Shown: piece by piece, positions 61,474 to 64,000 of the stretch
Numbering within the stretch: position 1 is the first letter of the stretch
Layout: each line of letters opens with the position of its first letter
From: UBA9655 sp964597045
GTDB lineage: Bacteria > Pseudomonadota > Alphaproteobacteria > UBA9655
Length of the DNA stretch: 64,000 bases
NCBI GenBank assembly: GCA_964597045.1
Contig: CAZQWE010000001.1
Location: 186,001-250,000 of the forward strand
Direction of reading: 5' to 3'
The notes under the pieces: generated by a model
Told to the model about the DNA's origin: nothing
The model's database searches: none
Seen by the model: only the letters and a program-made list of their open reading frames with translations
Program-made: the position numbers and the translations under genes

Positions 61474-61528
61474 TTTTACTCCGTAGAGGCAGCAATATGG
61501 CTGCTGCTTATAGCTTCAAGGAGTAAAA
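61474..61528 (+). promoter_or_regulatory. Structured leader that can sequester the HTH gene ribosome binding site
   Basis: TTTTACTCC (61474-61482) is the exact reverse complement of GGAGTAAAA (61520-61528). The right arm contains the GGAG Shine-Dalgarno and reaches the first of two possible ATGs. An inner hairpin (GCAGC...GCTGC, 61489-61505) stacks inside. If folded, initiation of the downstream gene would be blocked, as in some thermosensors, riboswitches or attenuators. This is a prediction from pairing alone. Confidence 0.55.
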
Positions 61529-61531
61529 TGA

Positions 61532-61768
61532 ATGCAACCACATCACCAATCACAACAAACCCCTATTAGCGTAGATGATTACGTTACTATCAGACAGCTC
61601 ACTACAAATCACCCAGCTTTCACTGAAGGAGGCATCCGAGCTCTCATCTTCCGGGCGGATCGCAATGGCTTTAACAGGTGTATCCGTCGCATAGGGCGGA
61701 AGATCCTCATCTCTAAAAGCGCTTTTTCTCGTTGGATCGAAGAGCAAAATGGTGAGGTGCGGTCATGA
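61532..61768 (+). CDS. Small helix-turn-helix/excisionase-like protein
   Basis: The 78 residues include YVTIRQLTTNHPAFTEGGIRALIFRADRNGFNRCIRRIGRKILISKSAFSRWIEEQNG, a layout seen in MerR-like/AlpA-type HTH and excisionase-like proteins of mobile elements. Of two nearby ATGs, 61532 has the better spacing to GGAG (8 bases); the ATG at 61528 opens only a 13-codon frame. The gene is followed by a hairpin terminator and then the IS element. Its target is unknown. Confidence 0.6.
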   Translation: MQPHHQSQQTPISVDDYVTIRQLTTNHPAFTEGGIRALIFRADRNGFNRCIRRIGRKILISKSAFSRWIEEQNGEVRS

Positions 61769-61785
61769 GGACTCGGAATAAAGAA

Positions 61786-61812
61786 AAGCCCCTCCGTGGT
61801 GGGAAGGGGCTT
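61786..61812. terminator. Hairpin terminator after the small HTH gene
   Basis: AAGCCCCT and AGGGGCTT form an 8-bp stem, extended by CC/GG past a bulge. On the plus strand TTATTAAG follows, on the minus strand CTTTTCTTTATT follows, so it may work in both directions. It lies 18 bases after the HTH gene stop. Confidence 0.65.
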
Positions 61813-61857
61813 ATTAAGCTTTCGTATTTGATTTTTAGCATTACTGCCCATAGGCAT

Positions 61858-61883
61858 TGTGTGAGTTCAGATAGATGTGAGAC
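61858..61883 (+). repeat. Left terminal inverted repeat of the IS element
   Basis: Reads TGTGTGAGTTCAGATAGATG then TGAGAC. It matches the reverse complement of the right end at TGTxTxAGTTCA and TGAGAC with mismatches and one gap between. It defines the left boundary. Confidence 0.7.
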
Positions 61884-61895
61884 CAGTTTGAAGGA

Positions 61896-61955
61896 CAAGA
61901 GGGATGAGCGGAGCGCGCTCCCCATATAGCGCCGTAGCGACGCTCATCCCTCTTG
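61896..61955. repeat. 15-bp perfect inverted repeat inside the IS left end
   Basis: CAAGAGGGATGAGCG (61896-61910) and CGCTCATCCCTCTTG (61941-61955) are perfect reverse complements around a 30-base spacer. The spacer itself starts with the 10-base palindrome GAGCGCGCTC. A large cruciform or RNA hairpin could form upstream of the transposase start. It may block read-through transcription into the transposase or hold a protein site. Confidence 0.75.
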
Positions 61956-61966
61956 CAAGAAACGAA

Positions 61967-62016
61967 AAAGGCCTCAAGAATAGGAATGTTCAAAAACCCT
62001 ATTTATGGAGGCCTTT
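61967..62016 (+). promoter_or_regulatory. Hairpin burying the transposase ribosome binding site
   Basis: AAAGGCCTC (61967-61975) pairs with GAGGCCTTT (62008-62016), and inside it AATAGG pairs with CCTATT. The GGAGG Shine-Dalgarno (62007-62011) and one ATG (62005) lie in the right arm; the better-spaced ATG at 62017 follows at once. An mRNA starting outside would hide the site, a known way for insertion elements to avoid activation by read-through. Confidence 0.6.
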
Positions 62017-63025
62017 ATGCAAATCAAAGGATTGCACAAGAATATTTATAAACTAGCATCTTACAGTTTGTCACAAGAAAAACTCGAAGTTCACCGTAAA
62101 GAATATGAAAAATCAGTCAAGCTCTGGGAAAAATTAAAATCTGAAGGCGTCTCAGATACCACTTGCCAAGAAACTTTAGGCTTTAGCCGAGCCACATATT
62201 ATCGGTATAAGGCTCATCCCTCTCAGCTCCGCAAAGGAATTCTGCCTCCGACAAGGAAACCAAAAATACATCGAAAACCTAGGTGGGGTGAAGCCGAAAA
62301 ACAACTAGTCCTTAGGATTCGGAGAGAAAATCCCACCTATGGCAAGTTTAAGATCTCCATTATTCTTAAAAGAGATTATGGACTTTGTTTGAGCGAAAGC
62401 ACTGTAGGGCGTATCATCAAGAATCTCATGAGCAAAGGCCTCATTCAAAAGTCTATCTCTGCAATAAGGCAAAAGCGAAAAAGGCTTTTTAAAGGGCATG
62501 CGCAGAAGTGGCAGTATAAAATGAAATCTCTTAAACCAGGTCAATTGGTTCAAATTGATCATATGAACGTTACTAAAAACAACATCAAAATTAAGCACTT
62601 TCAAGCCTGGGACCCTAAGTCCAAGTTTATTCATGCAAACGTATGTTCTAACGCAACAAGCAGTTTAGCTAAAAGATTTCTAGAGGATTTGATTCAAAAA
62701 GTTCCCTTTGAAATTGAATCTATTCAAGTGGATGGAGGATCGGAATTTATGAAAGAGTTTGAGCAAGCTTGTTCGGAACTTAACATCGCACTTTATGTGC
62801 TGCCCCCGAGTCGTCCTCAATATAATGGGGGTGTTGAAAGGGGTAATCGTACTTTTAGAGAAGAATTCTATGCAAGAAAGGATTCTCTTGGCGAATTCAT
62901 TGAAAGAATTAACGATTGATCTTGATAAAGCTCTCAACAAATATAATTCCTATAGACCTCATTTTAGTTTGAAAGGTAACACTCCCTTGCAGTATATTCA
63001 TGATACCTTTCTTAAGGCCGCTTGA
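62017..63025 (+). pseudogene. IS481-like transposase, frameshifted near 62905
   Basis: The frame from the ATG at 62017 encodes an HTH region (LGFSRATYYRYKAHP), a second HTH (YGKFKISIILKRDYGLCLSESTVGRIIKNLMSKG) and a DDE integrase core: Asp in VQIDHMNV, Asp in IQVDGGSEF, Glu in GGVERGNRTFREEFY. It stops at 62917-62919 after EFIERIND. The next frame continues the family end, LTIDLDKALNKYNSYRPHFSLKGNTPLQYIH. One extra A in GAAAGAATTA (about 62903-62912) would explain the break; without it the text reads EFIEELTIDLD. The catalytic triad lies before the break, so partial activity is not ruled out. Confidence 0.8.
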
Positions 63026-63050
63026 GTCTCATATGTAGTGAACTTATACA
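63026..63050 (-). repeat. Right terminal inverted repeat of the IS element
   Basis: Read on the minus strand it begins TGTATAAGTTCAC and ends ATGAGAC, imperfectly matching the left end. It starts directly after the transposase stop codon at 63023-63025. Confidence 0.7.
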
Positions 63051-63129
63051 ATAGTTCATACAACTCTTGACGATTTCGTTATAAAATGCTATTTCCCTTG
63101 AACTTTCTACTACTCTAAAGGGTAATATT

Positions 63130-64000
63130 ATGAAATCAATTAAGCTTTTTATTATGATCACATCATTCTTTATTTTAGGGACTTCGGTTTTACCGTTAAG
63201 CCTCTATGCTGAAGAAACGGATAAGCCTTCTAAACAAAAAGCCATTGTTGTTCCAAAACCGCCAGAACTCTCAGAAATATCTGACAAAGACCTTGAAGCC
63301 CTTATTGATAAGGCTAACAAGGGAGATGAGATGGCTCAAAATGAAGTTGCAAAAAGATATCATTGGGCAAACTTTTCTGATCCTTTATTAAAAAAGGTTG
63401 ATATTGCAAATTGGCAAAATATGGATGAGAGAGCCAAAAATGATTACCAAATGGCCTACCTTCTCATCAGTCGCAATCAGATGAAAAAGCATCAAGAGGT
63501 TATTGAAACTCTGCTGAATAAAGCGAAAAGCGGTGACCCGGCATTTCAAAATCTATTGGGTAATCTATACTCACAATCAGGGATTTCTGAAGGTAAATGG
63601 GATGCTTTTGACTGGCATCGCAAATCAGCCGCTCAAGGGTTTGCACCAGGTGAACTCAATCTTGCATGTAACTATGAAGAGGGGAGAGGCGTTGCGAAAG
63701 ACTATAAAAAAGCCTTCGATCTTTATCAAAAATCTGCAAACCAGGGGTATTCGGTTGCTGAATTTCGTTTAGGGAACATGTATTTTGATGGCAGAGGCGT
63801 TACTGAGAACATGGCTCAAGCTCTTGAATATTTTGAAAAAAGTGCTAAAAAAAGTTATCCTCAAGCAAAAGATTACCTGTCTATTTATAAAGACGGTGGG
63901 TGGGACCCTAAAAACCCGCCTAAATCAAGTTTAGAGTTAACTCAAAAGGCGGCAGAAAAAGGGAATATGTTTGCCCAAAAGATTTTAGGTAAACGCTACT
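63130..64000 (+). CDS. Secreted Sel1-repeat protein, cut by window end
   Basis: The open frame from the ATG at 63130 runs off the window after 290 codons. A signal peptide (KLFIMITSFFILGTSVLPLSLYA) is followed by a Lys/Pro-rich linker and then Sel1-like repeats: AFQNLLGNLYSQSGISEGKWDAFDWHRKSAAQGF, APGELNLACNYEEGRGVAKDYKKAFDLYQKSANQGY, SVAEFRLGNMYFDGRGVTENMAQALEYFEKSAKKSY and a further one. Sel1 repeats form helical scaffolds for protein binding and are common in proteins of host-associated bacteria, some of which are virulence factors. An upstream in-frame stop and no other start make 63130 the likely start. Confidence 0.85.
   Translation, partial: MKSIKLFIMITSFFILGTSVLPLSLYAEETDKPSKQKAIVVPKPPELSEISDKDLEALIDKANKGDEMAQNEVAKRYHWANFSDPLLKKVDIANWQNMDERAKNDYQMAYLLISRNQMKKHQEVIETLLNKAKSGDPAFQNLLGNLYSQSGISEGKWDAFDWHRKSAAQGFAPGELNLACNYEEGRGVAKDYKKAFDLYQKSANQGYSVAEFRLGNMYFDGRGVTENMAQALEYFEKSAKKSYPQAKDYLSIYKDGGWDPKNPPKSSLELTQKAAEKGNMFAQKILGKRY

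Larger units (their letters stand above)
61858..63050 (+). mobile_element. IS481-like insertion sequence (about 1.19 kb) with a frameshifted transposase
   Basis: The element is bounded by imperfect inverted repeats beginning TGT: the left end at 61858-61883 and the right end at 63026-63050, sharing TGTxTxAGTTCA and TGAGAC blocks. It holds one transposase reading frame of the DDE/integrase-core type, with an HTH N-terminus. IS481-family elements have single transposase genes and TGT ends, which fits. The flanks show no exact target duplication; ATAGGCAT on the left and ATAGTTCAT on the right are only loosely alike. It contains a 15-bp inverted repeat and a hairpin over its ribosome binding site. 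Confidence 0.8.

Noticed and set aside
61528..61569. HTH gene start at the first ATG (61528)
   Set aside because: This frame stops after 13 codons; the ATG at 61532 opens the longer frame with better ribosome-binding spacing.
61850..63060. Target-site duplication of the IS element
   Set aside because: Flanks ATAGGCAT and ATAGTTCAT are only loosely similar; no exact duplication of 4 bases or more abuts both ends.

Overview
The window looks like the chromosome of a low-GC alphaproteobacterium, probably a host-associated (Holosporales-like) lineage. This is inferred from content only. Alphaproteobacterial signs are the dcd-murA-DUF2948 block, a dusB-(ntrC remnant)-ntrY-ntrX operon, and a complete mraZ-to-ftsZ division and cell-wall cluster. 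Host association is suggested by AT-rich DNA, several toxin-antitoxin modules, a Sel1-repeat protein, and a number of secreted proteins that I cannot place in known families. No taxonomic marker such as 16S rRNA is present.

Layout. 0-2.3 kb: the start of an unidentified gene at the edge, lpxC, a vapBC module and an orphan ParS-like antitoxin domain. 2.3-10.3 kb: a haloalkane dehalogenase-like hydrolase, an RND efflux pump with its adaptor lipoprotein, a K+ channel, and a 778-residue multicopper oxidase whose C-terminus is a CopB-like outer-membrane barrel (a CopA-CopB fusion). 10.5-12.8 kb: dcd, murA and a DUF2948 gene. 12.8-17.6 kb: dusB, a 97-residue Fis/NtrC-type HTH protein, ntrY and ntrX. 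17.8-24.1 kb: a small membrane protein, a Cys/Pro-rich secreted protein, mgtE, maeB, tRNA-Leu(GAG), lipB and a RelE-type toxin-antitoxin pair. 24.2-31.3 kb: two secreted proteins (one with helical repeats, one TraB/GumN-like), the methionine importer metNIQ, and a polar amino-acid ABC importer. 31.5 kb: tRNA-Gln(TTG) with a heptamer repeat touching its 3' end.

31.7-49.5 kb is the dcw cluster, all on the minus strand: mraZ, rsmH, ftsL, ftsI, murE, murF, mraY, murD, ftsW, murG, murC, murB, ddl, ftsQ, ftsA, ftsZ. Overlaps and short gaps suggest one long transcript starting at an upstream array of four TGGGN boxes. lpxC, often next to ftsZ, lies about 31 kb away. 49.8-57.5 kb: a secreted protein with four copies of an AQxLGI motif, a 57-residue SEC-C metal-binding microprotein, the 5-formyl-THF cyclo-ligase gene preceded by a 6S RNA gene, an aldehyde dehydrogenase, and a transketolase-GAPDH operon. 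57.5-64 kb is accessory: a class 3 lipase-like secreted protein, an RTX calcium-binding protein, a small HTH gene with a structured leader, a 1.19-kb IS481-like element with a frameshifted transposase, and a Sel1-repeat protein cut by the window end.

Together the core genes supply peptidoglycan synthesis and division (dcw, murA), lipid A synthesis (lpxC), lipoylation (lipB) and central carbon metabolism (maeB, tkt, gap). The accessory genes supply transport, copper handling, toxin-antitoxin modules and secreted factors. The most unusual items are the CopA-CopB fusion, the NtrC protein reduced to its DNA-binding domain in a dusB-ntrYX operon, the inverted MraZ-box-like array, and two leaders or hairpins that appear to bury ribosome binding sites.
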